A stretch of DNA of 64,000 nt from Streptomyces olivaceus (GCF_000721235.1 NZ_JOFH01000030.1:1-64000), one strand, 5' to 3'. Counted from the stretch's first letter, positions 10,202-20,130 are shown. A program made the numbers and translations. The notes: a model not told the origin generated them from the letters alone.

Positions 10202-11823
10202 CCACGACCACCGGCGCCGTCACCGCCGCTCCGTCCGCGGCCCGTTCGGGCGGCTCGCGCCAACTGGCCGGTACCGGCACGCTGCTGCGCTTCGCCCTGC
10301 GCCGCGACCGGGTGCTGATCCCGGTATGGGTCGCGGTGAACGCGCTCATGGTGCTGTCCATGCCGAACACCCTCAGGGGCCTGTACGGCACGGCGGACGA
10401 ACGCGCCGACCTGGCACGGCAGATGGAGACCAACGCCTCGCTGCGGGCGATGGTCGGCCCCCTCTTCGACGACGGCCTCGGCGCGCTCACCGCCTGGCGC
10501 GTCGGTGTGTACGCCGCCGCGCTCGCCGCCGTGACGAGCCTGCTGATCGTCGTACGGCACACCCGCGACGAGGAGGAGAGCGGCCGGCAGGAGGTCGTCG
10601 CCTCCGGCATGGTCGGCCGCCGGGCCGCTCTGACGGCGGCGCTGCTCGCGGCCGCGGTCGCCAACGGCGTCCTGGCCCTGCTGGTCGCCGTCGGACTGGC
10701 CGGGCAGGGAGCGGTCGGCGCGGTGGCCCTCGGGCTGGGGATCGCGGGCGTCGGGATGCTCTTCGCGACCATGGCGGCGATCGCCGCCCAGCTCACCGAG
10801 AGCGCGCGGCTCGCGCGGGGGCTGACGGCGGGGGTGCTCGGCGCCGCCTTCGTGCTGCGCGCGGCGGGCGACTCGACGACGGACGACGGTGCGTCGGTGC
10901 TCACCTGGCTGTCGCCGCTGGGGTGGCTGGAGAACCTGCGCGCCTTCGCGGGCGAGCGGTGGTGGGTGCCGGCGCTGATCGGCGGTGCGGTGGTGGCGCA
11001 GGGGGTGGTGGCGTACGCGCTGGCCGGGCGCCGGGATCTCGGCATGAGCTTCCTGCCGACCCGGCCGGGACCGGCCGCCGGGCGCCTCGGGACGGCCGGT
11101 GCGCTGGCCTGGCGGCTGCAGCGGGGCGCCGTTCTCGGCTGGAGCGCCGGGTTCCTCCTCGCCGGGGTCGTGTACGGCCGGTTGACGGAGGGGGCCGCGG
11201 ATCTGGTCGGGGACAACGCGCAGGCCCGCCGGATCGTCGAGCGGATGGGCGGGCAGGCCGGGCTCACCGACGCGTTCGTGTCCGCGATGGTCGGGATGCT
11301 CGGGCTGGTCGCCGCCCTGTACGTGGTGGCGTCGGTACTGCGGCTCAGCGGCGAGGAGACCTCCGGGCGGGCGGAACCGGTGCTCGCGGGTGCCGTGGGC
11401 CGGCTGCGGTGGGCCGCGGGGCACCTCGTCGTCGCCTTCGGCGGCGCGGCGCTCCTCATGCTCTTCGCCGGGGCCGGTTTCGCGGCCGGTCACGGGCGGG
11501 ACGCCGGGGCGATCCTGGCCGCCTGCCTCGTGCAGCTGCCCGCGGTGTGGGTGATCGGCGGAGCGGCGGTGCTGCTGCACGGCGTGCTGCCCCGGGGCGC
11601 GGTGGCGGCGTGGGGCGTGGCGGGGGCGGTCCTGCTGCTCGGGTGGATCGGGCCCGCGCTGGACGTGCCGCAGTCCGTGCTGGACCTGTCGCCCTTCGGG
11701 CACCTGCCGAAGCTGCCGGGCGGGGAGATGAGCTGGCCGCCGGTGCTGGCGCTGGTGCTGATCGCGGCCGTACTGGTGGCGGTGGGGCTGACGGCGCTGC
11801 GGCGGCGGGACCTGACGACGTGA
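10198..11823 (+). CDS. ABC exporter permease subunit
   Basis: A 541-residue integral membrane protein with about 12 hydrophobic helices in two similar halves (first segment [16 protein letters not shown] near residue 40, last [18 protein letters not shown] near 520). The motif [22 protein letters not shown] between segments, and its echo [22 protein letters not shown] in the second half, show an internal duplication typical of the polyketide-antibiotic exporter permeases. Starts inside the stop codon of the ATPase gene. Works with it as an efflux pump under the divergent GbsR/MarR regulator. Confidence 0.92.
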   Translation: MTTTTGAVTAAPSAARSGGSRQLAGTGTLLRFALRRDRVLIPVWVAVNALMVLSMPNTLRGLYGTADERADLARQMETNASLRAMVGPLFDDGLGALTAWRVGVYAAALAAVTSLLIVVRHTRDEEESGRQEVVASGMVGRRAALTAALLAAAVANGVLALLVAVGLAGQGAVGAVALGLGIAGVGMLFATMAAIAAQLTESARLARGLTAGVLGAAFVLRAAGDSTTDDGASVLTWLSPLGWLENLRAFAGERWWVPALIGGAVVAQGVVAYALAGRRDLGMSFLPTRPGPAAGRLGTAGALAWRLQRGAVLGWSAGFLLAGVVYGRLTEGAADLVGDNAQARRIVERMGGQAGLTDAFVSAMVGMLGLVAALYVVASVLRLSGEETSGRAEPVLAGAVGRLRWAAGHLVVAFGGAALLMLFAGAGFAAGHGRDAGAILAACLVQLPAVWVIGGAAVLLHGVLPRGAVAAWGVAGAVLLLGWIGPALDVPQSVLDLSPFGHLPKLPGGEMSWPPVLALVLIAAVLVAVGLTALRRRDLTT

Positions 11824-11890
11824 CCCACGCCGTGCGCGGGCACCCCGACCCGGCCCGAAGCGAACCGCCGGCCGGGTCGGGAGCGTCCTG

Positions 11891-12172
11891 GTGGTCATGA
11901 GACGAGATGCAGCGACGTGCGGCGGGTGCCTGGTGTCGGCGGTGGGGGCCGTGGGCGCCGTGTGGGTGTGGGCGGCGTCGGACCGCACGCAGCGCCATCT
12001 CGGGAACGAGTTCGAGAACAACGGGCAGGACTTCGGTGCCTTCTTCCTCGAACTGCCCCTCGTCGTGGTCGGCGGCGCGGTCGTGCCGGGGCTGGTCTAC
12101 GCGCTGGGCGCCTGGCTGCTGACCAGGGGGCGGCGCTCCGGGGCGCCGCGCGGGTCAGAGTTCCACGCGTAG
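11891..12172 (+). CDS. Small two-helix membrane protein
   Basis: A 93-residue protein starting at GTG (GGGAG 7 bases upstream; ATG alternative 6 bases later). Two hydrophobic segments (about 10-30 and 53-78) flank a polar loop DRTQRHLGNEFENNGQDFG. No motif recognised. It follows the exporter genes after 67 bases and may be cotranscribed. Its 3' end overlaps the end of the convergent P450 gene by 18 bases. Confidence 0.6.
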   Translation: MVMRRDAATCGGCLVSAVGAVGAVWVWAASDRTQRHLGNEFENNGQDFGAFFLELPLVVVGGAVVPGLVYALGAWLLTRGRRSGAPRGSEFHA

Positions 12173-13450
12173 GTCCGCCAGGCCCCGCATCACGAAGTTG
12201 GGCCTGCGTTCCGGTTCCGCCGCGAGCCGCAGGGTCGGGGCCCGCTCCAGCAGGGCCGTCATCGAGGCCGCCAGCTCGATGCGGGCCAGCGGGGCGCCGA
12301 TGCAGTAGTGGACGCCGGCGCTGAAGGAGATGTGGGGGTTGTCGCGCCGGGTCACGTCGAGGCGGCCGGGGTCGGCGAACACCGCCGGGTCGTGGTTGGC
12401 GGAGCCGAACAGCATCGCGATCTCGGCGCCGCGCGGGATCGTCGTCCCGTCGATCTCGATCTCGTCCAGGACCCAGCGCTCGAAGAGCTGCAGCGGGGTG
12501 TCGTAGCGCATCAGCTCCTCGACGGCGTACGGGACGAGGGAGTGGTCGGCGCGCAGGGCCGCCAGCTGGTCCGGGTTGCGGAACAGGGCCAGCCAGCCGT
12601 TGGCCGTGGCGTTGACCGTGGCTTCGTGACCGGCGTTCAGGAGCAGGACGCAGGTCGAGATCATCTCCTGCTCGGTGAGGCGGTCGTCGTCCTCGTCGTG
12701 GGCCGCGATCAGGCCCGAGACCAGGTCGTCGCCGGGTTCCTCGCGGCGGGCGGCGATCAGTGCGCGCAGGTACTCGGAGAAGTCGAGCGAGGCGCGGACG
12801 GCCTTCGCGGCGGTCTCCTCGGACGGGTTCAGTTCGTACATCCCGCAGATCTGCGCCGACCAGGGGCGCAGCGGGGCGCGGTCGGACTCCGGGATGCCCA
12901 GCATCTCGGCGATCACGGCGACCGGGAGCGGTTCGGCCACGTCCGTGAGCAGGTCGCCGCCGCCCGCCGCCACCAGCCGGGAGACCAGGTCGTCCGCGAG
13001 TCCGCGCACGTACGGCCGCAGCCGCTCCACCGTGCGCGGCGTGAACGCCTTCGACACCAGGCGCCGGATCCGGGTGTGGTCCGGGGGCTCCAGGTCGAGC
13101 ATCCCGTGGTCGTTCAGCGTGTGGAAGGGCTCGTGCTCCGGCGGGGGCGCGGTGCGGCCGAACTCCTCGTGCGAGAAACGGTGCCGGTAGGTCCGGCCGA
13201 GCCGGCGGTCGCGCAGCAGCGCCGACACGTCCGCGTGGTGCGGGACGATCCACTGGTCGCTCGGCTCGTAGTAGTGCACGCGGCCCCGGGCCCGCAGCTC
13301 GGCGAAGGCCGGGTACGGATCGGCGACGAACGCGGGGTTCCACGGGTCGAACCCGGAGGAGCCGTCGAGGACGGCCGAGCGGTCGGGTGCGGCGGAGCCG
13401 GCAGTGGAACCGGCAGTGGAACCGGCGGTGGAGCGGTCGGAGGCGGCCAT
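12155..13450 (-). CDS. Cytochrome P450
   Basis: A 431-residue soluble bacterial P450. The oxygen-activation helix is LLNAGHEATVNATANG (A-G-H-E-A-T, about 245-260), the ExxR pair is ELMRYDTP (about 290), and the heme-Cys loop is FSAGVHYCIGAPLAR (about 350-365, axial Cys in HYC). The N-terminus is low-complexity Ser/Ala/Gly (STAGSTAGSTAG), coded by a short tandem repeat. It would take electrons from a ferredoxin; none is adjacent. Family looks CYP107-like, but subfamily cannot be fixed without alignment. Substrate unknown. Confidence 0.95.
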   Translation of the reverse strand: MAASDRSTAGSTAGSTAGSAAPDRSAVLDGSSGFDPWNPAFVADPYPAFAELRARGRVHYYEPSDQWIVPHHADVSALLRDRRLGRTYRHRFSHEEFGRTAPPPEHEPFHTLNDHGMLDLEPPDHTRIRRLVSKAFTPRTVERLRPYVRGLADDLVSRLVAAGGGDLLTDVAEPLPVAVIAEMLGIPESDRAPLRPWSAQICGMYELNPSEETAAKAVRASLDFSEYLRALIAARREEPGDDLVSGLIAAHDEDDDRLTEQEMISTCVLLLNAGHEATVNATANGWLALFRNPDQLAALRADHSLVPYAVEELMRYDTPLQLFERWVLDEIEIDGTTIPRGAEIAMLFGSANHDPAVFADPGRLDVTRRDNPHISFSAGVHYCIGAPLARIELAASMTALLERAPTLRLAAEPERRPNFVMRGLADLRVEL

Positions 13451-13590
13451 GGACGGACGCTAGCCGGTGCCGGAGGTCGGTGACCAGGGGCGGACGCCAG
13501 CCGGTGCCGGAGGCCGGTGGCCAGGGCGGGCCGGGCCAGGGGCGGGGCCCGGCTCGCCCCGGTCCTGCCCCGGCGCCCGCCCCGCGCGGC

Positions 13591-14265
13591 TCAGCCCGGG
13601 GTGACCAGGCGGGCCTCGTACGCGAAGACCGCCGCCTGGGTGCGGTCCCTGAGGCCCAGCTTCACCAGGATGCGGCTGACGTGGGTCTTGATCGTCGACT
13701 CGGCGACGACCAGGCGCTCGGCGATCTCCGCGTTCGACAGGCCCTGCGCGATCAGCACCAGCACCTCCGTCTCCCGCTCGGTGAGGTCTCCGTACGCCGC
13801 CTGCGCCGAGGGCATCAGCCGCGGGGTGTCGGACAGCTTGGAGAACTCCGCGATCAGGCGTTTGGTGATCGAGGGCGCGAGGAGGGCCTCGCCGGCGGCG
13901 ACCACCCGGACGCCGTCGGCGAGCCGGCGGGCCGAGGCGTCCTTGAGGAGGAAGCCGGACGCGCCCGCGCGCAGCGCCTGGTAGACGTACTCGTCGAGGT
14001 CGAAGGTGGTGAGCACCAGCACCTTCGACGCCCCGTCCGCCGCGACGATCTCCCGCGTCGCCTCGATGCCGTTCAGCTCGGGCATGCGGATGTCCATCAG
14101 GACGACGTCCGGCGCGAGTTCGCGGACCTTGGTCACGGCCTCCCGTCCGTTGACCGCCTCGCCGACGACCTCGATCCCCGGCATCGCGTTGAGCAGGACC
14201 GAGAAGCCCTCGCGCACCATCATCTGGTCGTCGGCGATCAGTACCCGGATCGTGCTGTCGGTCAT
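13591..14265 (-). CDS. NarL/FixJ family response regulator (pair 1)
   Basis: A 224-residue DNA-binding regulator. The receiver domain (about 1-120) has acidic pocket IADDQMM, phospho-acceptor Asp in DVVLMDIRMPELNG and Lys in FLLKDAS. The LuxR-type HTH (about 155-215) reads LTERETEVLVLIAQGLSNAEIAERLVVAESTIKTHVSRIL. The ATG overlaps the stop of its kinase gene (ATGA), so they are coupled. Very similar to the second regulator at 15693-16379. Targets unknown. Confidence 0.96.
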   Translation of the reverse strand: MTDSTIRVLIADDQMMVREGFSVLLNAMPGIEVVGEAVNGREAVTKVRELAPDVVLMDIRMPELNGIEATREIVAADGASKVLVLTTFDLDEYVYQALRAGASGFLLKDASARRLADGVRVVAAGEALLAPSITKRLIAEFSKLSDTPRLMPSAQAAYGDLTERETEVLVLIAQGLSNAEIAERLVVAESTIKTHVSRILVKLGLRDRTQAAVFAYEARLVTPG

Positions 14266-15680
14266 GCCTCGTCCTCGTTCGGTGCGGTGACCGGCAGGAA
14301 CACCGCCACCTCGTAACCACCGTCGTCGGTGGGTCCGGCCGTGATCTCGCCGTTCAGCATCGACACCCGCTCCCGCATGCCGGTGACCCCGTGTCCGGCG
14401 CCGGGCGAGGGCTTGACCAGGGTGTTCTGGGGGATGGCGGTGTTGACGACGCGCAGGCCCAGGCCGCCCAGGACGTAGGAGACCTCGACGCGGGCCGTCG
14501 CGCCGGGCGCGTGCCGCAGGCTGTTGCTCAGGGCCTCCTGCACGATCCGGTACGCCGACAGCTCCACGCCGGGCGGCAGCTCGCGCACCGCGCCGGTCAC
14601 CGCCTTGTCGACGGCCAGGCCCGCCTCGCGCACGTTGTCGAGCAGGGCGTCCAGGTCGGCGAGGGTCGGCTGCGGGGCGTCCGGCGCCTCGTAGTCCTCG
14701 GCGCGGACGACACCCAGGACGCGGCGCAGCTCGGTGAGCGCGGCCACCGCGTTGACCCGGATGGTGGCGAAGGCCCGCTCCAGCTCCTCCGGCGGGTTCT
14801 CCACCCGGTAGGGCGCGGCCTCCGCCTGGATCGCGACCACCGACATGTGGTGCGCGACCACGTCGTGCAGTTCGCGGGCGATGTTCGTGCGCTCCTCAAG
14901 GAGGGTGCGCCGGGACCGCTCGTGCGCGGTGACCGTCTGCTCCGCGGTCACCTGCTCCTGCGCGGCGTGCCGGACGTGCCAGAGGCAGACCAGCAGCAGG
15001 GCGAACGCGGACGACACCAGCATGGGCCCGCCGTTCGAGTAGTAGCCGCCGAAGAAGATGTCCGCGAGGAAGGCGTACGCGGCGGTCAGGACCCACATCC
15101 AGACGGCCGTGCGGGGCCGGGTGCGCAGCGCGACGACGACCAGCACCACGAGGTGGCAGACCATCGCGCCCGGTATCCAGGGCCAGTCCTGTCCGTCGCC
15201 GTTGATGACCGAGACGAGGGGGGTCACGGCGAGGGACAGCCAGAAGGCGCCGACCGGCCGGACCAGCGTGGCGACCACCGGGAGCGCGCACAGCACGCCG
15301 GTCAGCAGGGCCCCCGTGTCGCCGCCGGGCAGGGCGCCCGACACCGCACCGACGGCCAGGGCAAGCAGCGCGGCCGCGGCCACCACCGCGTGCGGGAGGT
15401 GCTGCGCGGCCTGCCGCAGCCTGCCGGGCAGCCGGCGCACGAACGGGCCGTCCGTGCGCCGGGGCGGGAGCAGCCGGTAGGCGAAGGGGTCGTGGAACAG
15501 GTCCTGGCGCAGTCCCTGCAGGGCGTTCTGGGACAGCCGGTACTCCGGACTGCGGGTCCCGTTGCCGTGCTGCCGGCGAGTCGTCTCGGTCACGCTCACA
15601 CCGTAGGCCGACCGGGTGGGGGCGGTCGTCCCCGCGCAGACGGGTTTCCGGACGTCCCTCTCAGGTACTACAGGGACCAC
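14262..15680 (-). CDS. Sensor histidine kinase, NarL-partner type (pair 1)
   Basis: About 472 residues. Five or six membrane helices occupy about residues 95-245, then a HisKA_3 dimer domain with phospho-acceptor His in NIARELHDVVAHHMSVVAIQ, and an HATPase_c domain (QEALSNSLRHAPGATARV, GHGVTGMRERVSMLNG). GTG at 15680 is preferred because GAGGAG lies 8 bases before it, partly overlapping the stop codon of the upstream regulator gene; a later GTG at 15599 would give 445 residues. No large extracellular domain, so it probably senses membrane or envelope state. Confidence 0.92.
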   Translation of the reverse strand: MVPVVPERDVRKPVCAGTTAPTRSAYGVSVTETTRRQHGNGTRSPEYRLSQNALQGLRQDLFHDPFAYRLLPPRRTDGPFVRRLPGRLRQAAQHLPHAVVAAAALLALAVGAVSGALPGGDTGALLTGVLCALPVVATLVRPVGAFWLSLAVTPLVSVINGDGQDWPWIPGAMVCHLVVLVVVALRTRPRTAVWMWVLTAAYAFLADIFFGGYYSNGGPMLVSSAFALLLVCLWHVRHAAQEQVTAEQTVTAHERSRRTLLEERTNIARELHDVVAHHMSVVAIQAEAAPYRVENPPEELERAFATIRVNAVAALTELRRVLGVVRAEDYEAPDAPQPTLADLDALLDNVREAGLAVDKAVTGAVRELPPGVELSAYRIVQEALSNSLRHAPGATARVEVSYVLGGLGLRVVNTAIPQNTLVKPSPGAGHGVTGMRERVSMLNGEITAGPTDDGGYEVAVFLPVTAPNEDEA

Positions 15681-15692
15681 GACCGTCGCTCC

Positions 15693-16379
15693 TCAGTATC
15701 CCGAGGGGCGCACCAGGCCCGACTCGTAGGCGAAGACCGCCGCCTGGGTGCGGTCCCTCAGGCCCAGCTTCACCAGGATCCTGCCGACGTGGGTCTTCAC
15801 CGTCTGCTCGGCGACCACCAGACGCCGGGCGATCTCCGCGTTGGACAGGCCCTGGGCGATCAGGGCGAGGACCTCCGTCTCCCGCTCGGTCAGGTCGCCG
15901 ACGCGGGCCTTCAGCGGGCCGCGCGGGCGGTCGTCCAGCCGGGAGAACTCGGCGATCAGACGCCGGGTGATACCGGGCGCCAGCAGGGCGTCCCCGGCCG
16001 CCACCACCCGGACCGCGTCGGCCAGCTGGTCGGCCGACGCGTCCTTCAGCAGGAACCCGGAGGCCCCGGCCCGCAGCGCCTCGTACACGTACTCGTCGAG
16101 GTCGAAGGTGGTCAGTACGAGCACCCTGATGTCCGGGGTCGAGCCGGTGATCCGGCGGGTGGCCTCGATGCCGCCCAGCTCGGGCATGCGGATGTCCATC
16201 AGGACGACGTCCGGGGACAGGTCGGCGACCTTCGCGACGGCGTCCAGGCCGTGCACCGCCTGTCCGATCACCTCGATGTCGGGCTGGGTGTTGAGCAGCA
16301 CGGTGAATCCCTGCCGGACCATCTGCTGGTCGTCGGCGATCAGCACGCGGATCACACGGCCGTTGCCGCTGGTCGTCAT
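15693..16379 (-). CDS. NarL/FixJ family response regulator (pair 2)
   Basis: A 228-residue regulator: receiver Asp in DVVLMDIRMPELGG, Lys in FLLKDASADQ, and LuxR-type HTH LTERETEVLALIAQGLSNAEIARRLVVAEQTVKTHVGRIL. It is closely similar along its length to the regulator at 13591-14265, which implies tandem duplication of the whole two-component system. ATG overlaps the upstream kinase stop (ATGA). The gene for kinase 1 begins about 12 bases after its stop codon, so all four genes may be one operon. Confidence 0.96.
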   Translation of the reverse strand: MTTSGNGRVIRVLIADDQQMVRQGFTVLLNTQPDIEVIGQAVHGLDAVAKVADLSPDVVLMDIRMPELGGIEATRRITGSTPDIRVLVLTTFDLDEYVYEALRAGASGFLLKDASADQLADAVRVVAAGDALLAPGITRRLIAEFSRLDDRPRGPLKARVGDLTERETEVLALIAQGLSNAEIARRLVVAEQTVKTHVGRILVKLGLRDRTQAAVFAYESGLVRPSGY

Positions 16380-17866
16380 CGGGTGTCGTCCTCGGTGGGG
16401 TTCGGTCCGGAGTCGGAGTCGGAGTCGGAGTCGGGGGTGGCGGTGGGGGTGAGGGCTGAGGCGTGGCCGGGGAGGCGGGGCGGCCCGGCGGCGTCGGCCG
16501 GCAGGAACGCGGCCACCTGGTAACCGCCGTCCGGCAGCGGGTCGGCCGTGAGGGAGCCGTCGAGCATCGCCACCCGCTCGCGCATGCCCAGCAGCCCGTG
16601 CCCCGCCCCCTGCGACGGCCCCGGCGCCCGCGTCGGGCGGGTGTTGGAGACCTCCACGCGCAGTCCGGTCGGGAGGTGGGTGAGGTGGACCCGGGCGTCG
16701 GCGCCGGGCGCGTGCCGCAGCACGTTGCTGAGGGCCTCCTGCACGATCCGGTACGCCGACAGCTCGACGCCGGGCGGCAGCGGTCGGCGCGTCCCGCTCG
16801 TGCCGGTGGTGACCGTCAGCCCGGCGGCCCTGGTGTTCTCCACCAGCGCGTCGAGCCGGTCCAGGGTGGGCTGCGGCGCGTGCGGGGCCGCGTCGCCTCC
16901 CTCGGGCGCCGCCGGCGCGTCCGGGTGCTCCGAGCGCAGCACGCCGAGCACCCGGCGCAGCTCGGTCAGCGCCTCCAGCGCGTTCTGCCGGATGCCGGCG
17001 AGGTTCTCCTTCAGCTCGTCCGGCGGGTCCGCCACGAGGTGGGGGGCGACCTGGGCCTGGATGGAGATCACGGACATGTGGTGGGCGACCACGTCGTGCA
17101 GCTCGCGCGCGATACGGCTGCGCTCCTCCAGCAGGGTCCGCCGGGCCCGCTCCTCGGCGGTGAGCGAGGTCTGCCGGGCCAGCTGGCTGCGGGCCTCCCG
17201 GCGGCCGCGCAGGGCCATGCCGAGGACGACGGCGACCGTGAACAGGATGAGGGCGAGCTGGCCGGTCGGCAGGTATGCGGGCGCCCCCACCACGCCCTGC
17301 AGCAGATAGGTGACGAACGCGGTCAGGGCCAGCGCTTCCCCGGAGACCCGGGTGCGGACCCGCAGGGCGAGCAGCAGCAGGACGAACAGGTGGGCGATGA
17401 GCCCGGCGGCCGTCCAGGGCCAGGTGAACTCCGGACCCGCCTGCACCACCTCGGCCGGCACGGGGTCCGTGTGGGCCGGCACGGCGTCCGTCCCGGCCGG
17501 CCCGGCGACCATGTGGGCCCGTACGGCGACGGCGCCCACCAGCATGCCCGCCATCGACAGCCACCACGCCGCGACCGGCCGCCACAGCGCGAGCACCATC
17601 GCACCGCCCTCGGCGAGGGCGATCACGAAGGCGAACCCCGGCTCGACCCCGCCGTTCTCGCCGAGCTGGGCGGCGTCGCCGACCAGCACACCGAAGGCGG
17701 CCAGACAGACGATCCCGTGCGGCAGCCAACGCAGCCACACCGACGGCGGCAGCGGGTCCGCGCGCCAGGTCCACAGGTCGTCGCGGAGCACGCGCAGCAC
17801 CCGCCGGACCCGGTCCCGGACCCACTTCTGCTCCCCCCTCGGCTTCACGGGCCCCACCCTAGACAT
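16376..17866 (-). CDS. Sensor histidine kinase, NarL-partner type (pair 2)
   Basis: About 496 residues. Membrane helices lie at about 45-225, with phospho-acceptor His in RIARELHDVVAHHMSVISIQ, and an ATPase domain (QEALSNVLRHAPGADARV, GHGLLGMRERVAMLDG). The C-terminus ends in an alternating Ser-Asp run coded by four copies of a hexamer (about 16407-16434), absent from kinase 1. Start ATG at 17866 overlaps the stop of the upstream acyltransferase (ATGTCTAG); GTG at 17875 is the alternative. The extra external loop holds repeated Pro/Ala/Val-rich residues. Confidence 0.92.
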   Translation of the reverse strand: MSRVGPVKPRGEQKWVRDRVRRVLRVLRDDLWTWRADPLPPSVWLRWLPHGIVCLAAFGVLVGDAAQLGENGGVEPGFAFVIALAEGGAMVLALWRPVAAWWLSMAGMLVGAVAVRAHMVAGPAGTDAVPAHTDPVPAEVVQAGPEFTWPWTAAGLIAHLFVLLLLALRVRTRVSGEALALTAFVTYLLQGVVGAPAYLPTGQLALILFTVAVVLGMALRGRREARSQLARQTSLTAEERARRTLLEERSRIARELHDVVAHHMSVISIQAQVAPHLVADPPDELKENLAGIRQNALEALTELRRVLGVLRSEHPDAPAAPEGGDAAPHAPQPTLDRLDALVENTRAAGLTVTTGTSGTRRPLPPGVELSAYRIVQEALSNVLRHAPGADARVHLTHLPTGLRVEVSNTRPTRAPGPSQGAGHGLLGMRERVAMLDGSLTADPLPDGGYQVAAFLPADAAGPPRLPGHASALTPTATPDSDSDSDSGPNPTEDDTR

Positions 17867-19148
17867 GACGTGCACCCGTCGTCCCCGGCCGGCCCGGCGA
17901 GCGGTGCGTCCGCACGACGCGCGAGCGGCCCTCGGCCGCGCCGCGCTCGCAGGAGTGGAAGGCGGCCCAGCACCCGGCGAGCACCAGGGCGAACACCGGG
18001 AGCCAGGCGAGCCGGGCCGCGACCCAGTCCGGGCCGTCGGGGAGCGTGTGCAGGCCGGGCAGCCGGCCCGCGAGGAGGCCCGTGGCGGTGGTCGCCATCA
18101 GCGCGGTCTGGTGCCACAGGAAGATCGTCATCGCGGAGAGGTTGACCAGGGCGACCGCCGCCCAGGCCACGGGCCGCCGCATCGCGCGGCGCAGCCGCTC
18201 GCGCAGGAGCAGGGCGAGCCCGCACTGGGCCAGACCGAAGGCGACGGCGGCCAGGGTCGGCGGGTTGAGGTTGGACACGGAAGCTCCGGGGACGCCGACC
18301 ATCGACGCCGGGTAGCCCGCCCAGGCGACGAGCGCCGCGGTCGTCGCCGTACCGCCGGCGAGCAGGATCCAGCCCGCCCGGCGGCGGTCCAGTTCGCCGC
18401 GGGTCCAGGCGGCGCCGAGGGTGAAGGGGACGAGCCAGCCGGCGGCGAGGTTGAGCCAGCCGAGCCAGGCCGGGGCGCCGAGGCCGAAGCGCAGCAGGTC
18501 CACGTGGAGGACGACGACGAGCGGCCACAGCGGATGCAGCCGCGTCAGCAAAGGCGTCGCCGCGGTCAGCGCGGCGAAGACCAGCAGGAACCACATCGGG
18601 GACAGGGCCAGCTTCACCAGCGTGTGGACGGTCGTGAACTCGGCCCCGGTCAGCAGCAGGAGCACCGCCGTCACCGCCCACAGGCCGAGAACGGCCAGGA
18701 CCGGCCGGAAGAGCCGGGACAGCCGGGCGGTCAGCCAGCGGCCGTAGGACTCGCCGCGCGCGCGGGCCGACGCGTAACCGCGGGTGGCGACGTGACCGCC
18801 GACCAGGAAGAACACGGCGAGGGTCTGGAAGGCCCAGGAGATCGGGGCCAGCCGGGGCAGGTCCTGCAGCGGGCTGGCCGCGTGCAGGCCGCCGCCGTCG
18901 GCGACCAGGGCCGTCACCAGCCAGTGCCCGAGGACCACGCCGAGGATGGCGAAGGCCCGCAGGGCGTCGACGGCGCGGTCGCGGTCGCCGGGGGTGGCGG
19001 CGTCGATCCGGGCGGCGGCGCGCCGCAGGGTGCCGGACCGCGGGGCGACCGGGCGCGGGGTGCCGCGCGGGGTGTCCGGCCGCGGCACCGGGACCGGCCC
19101 GGTGGGCGTGGGGCGAGGGGGTCGGGGGGCTCGGGTCACGTCAGTCAT
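17859..19148 (-). CDS. Acyltransferase family 3 membrane protein (OafA-like)
   Basis: A 429-residue integral membrane protein with about ten helices. The N-terminal cytoplasmic stretch (1-55) is Pro/Arg-rich. The family hallmark RAVDALRAFAILGVVLGHWLV (catalytic-type Arg and His, about 58-78) and RLSRLFRPVLAVL are present. Such enzymes move acetyl or other acyl groups onto sugars, lipids or antibiotics at the membrane. Start ATG overlaps the stop codon of the hydrolase gene upstream by 8 bases, so the two are coupled. Acceptor unknown. Confidence 0.88.
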   Translation of the reverse strand: MTDVTRAPRPPRPTPTGPVPVPRPDTPRGTPRPVAPRSGTLRRAAARIDAATPGDRDRAVDALRAFAILGVVLGHWLVTALVADGGGLHAASPLQDLPRLAPISWAFQTLAVFFLVGGHVATRGYASARARGESYGRWLTARLSRLFRPVLAVLGLWAVTAVLLLLTGAEFTTVHTLVKLALSPMWFLLVFAALTAATPLLTRLHPLWPLVVVLHVDLLRFGLGAPAWLGWLNLAAGWLVPFTLGAAWTRGELDRRRAGWILLAGGTATTAALVAWAGYPASMVGVPGASVSNLNPPTLAAVAFGLAQCGLALLLRERLRRAMRRPVAWAAVALVNLSAMTIFLWHQTALMATTATGLLAGRLPGLHTLPDGPDWVAARLAWLPVFALVLAGCWAAFHSCERGAAEGRSRVVRTHRSPGRPGTTGARHV

Positions 19149-20130
19149 GGGTCACCTCGGTGGTCTCGCCCAGCACGATCCGGGCGAGGTTCGTCAGGGA
19201 GAGGGAGCCGGGGGCGAAGTAGTCGCTGTGGCCGCCGTCGCCCGCGTCGAAGACCCGGGCGCCGAAGTCCGGGGAGACCGGGTCGGTGCCGAAGCCGACG
19301 GCGGTCCCGAACAGGTCGGCGCTGACGTGCGGAACGTGCTCCACCCAGTCGTCCGCACCCCGTCCCGCCCAGATCCGGGCACCGGTGTGCAGGTCGGCGA
19401 CGGTGCCGGCCGCGGCGCCGGGGCTGCCGACCAGGGCGATGTCGTCGACGTCCAGGCCGTCGGCGGCGCGGGCGCAGACCACCGCGCCGTACGAATGGCA
19501 GAGGAGGGCGAGACGGGTGCCGGGCCCGGTGATCCGTCGCAGGCCGGCCGTCAGGGCGCGCAGCTCGGGGGCGGCCGCGTCGGCCCGGTCGGTCGTGAGG
19601 ACCGTGGTGCTGACGGTGCCCGGCGTCTCGTAGCCCAGCCAGGCCACGACCGCGGTACGCGTGCCGTCGGGCGCCTCGGCGGCGAGTTGCCGGTGCAGGG
19701 CGAGTGCCGTGGCGCGGAAACGGTCGTAGGTGTCGAGGCCGGTGTCGGAGCCGGGGACCAGGACGGCGACGCGGTCCGCGCGGGCCAGGTCGCCGAAGAC
19801 CTCGGTGGCCAGTCCGGCGCCCCGGCCGTCGAAGGCGAGGAGGCGGCGGGAGGAGCCGGCCATCGCGCGGTCCGCCGCCGCGCGCCGGCGGTCGCCGTGG
19901 CCGGCGGCCATCCGGGACGCCTCGGCGGCGTTGGCCCGGTGGGCGGCGTAGGTCTGCTCCAGCGTGCCCGCCGTCGGGGCCGGGAGGACCGCGGGCGCCG
20001 GGGCGGGGATCTCGGGCCGCGCGGCACCGGAGAGGGGCAGCACCACGGAACTCGCGATGAGGGCGGCGCAGCCGGCGCGGCGCCACTTGCCCGCCCACCG
20101 CCGCCAAGTCGCCGTCGTACCGGGCCCCAT
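19141..20130 (-). CDS. Secreted alpha/beta hydrolase of the DUF1023 family
   Basis: A 329-residue protein with an N-terminal basic stretch and export signal (about 15-38, CAALIASSVVLPLSGAARP). The domain begins near residue 100: VAVLVPGSDTGLDTYDRF, then AVVAWLGYETPG. The nucleophile elbow is LLCHSYGAVVC, where the first Gly of GxSxG is Cys, as in many DUF1023 members. A conserved C-terminal GGHSDYF holds the catalytic His. Start has GGAGGGGAG about 8 bases upstream. Substrate unknown; the coupled acyltransferase suggests work on acylated envelope material (inference). Confidence 0.85.
   Translation of the reverse strand: MGPGTTATWRRWAGKWRRAGCAALIASSVVLPLSGAARPEIPAPAPAVLPAPTAGTLEQTYAAHRANAAEASRMAAGHGDRRRAAADRAMAGSSRRLLAFDGRGAGLATEVFGDLARADRVAVLVPGSDTGLDTYDRFRATALALHRQLAAEAPDGTRTAVVAWLGYETPGTVSTTVLTTDRADAAAPELRALTAGLRRITGPGTRLALLCHSYGAVVCARAADGLDVDDIALVGSPGAAAGTVADLHTGARIWAGRGADDWVEHVPHVSADLFGTAVGFGTDPVSPDFGARVFDAGDGGHSDYFAPGSLSLTNLARIVLGETTEVTHD

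Noticed and set aside
12155..13450. P450 as part of a secondary metabolite cluster
   Set aside because: No synthase, ferredoxin or tailoring genes adjacent; neighbours are an exporter and two-component systems.
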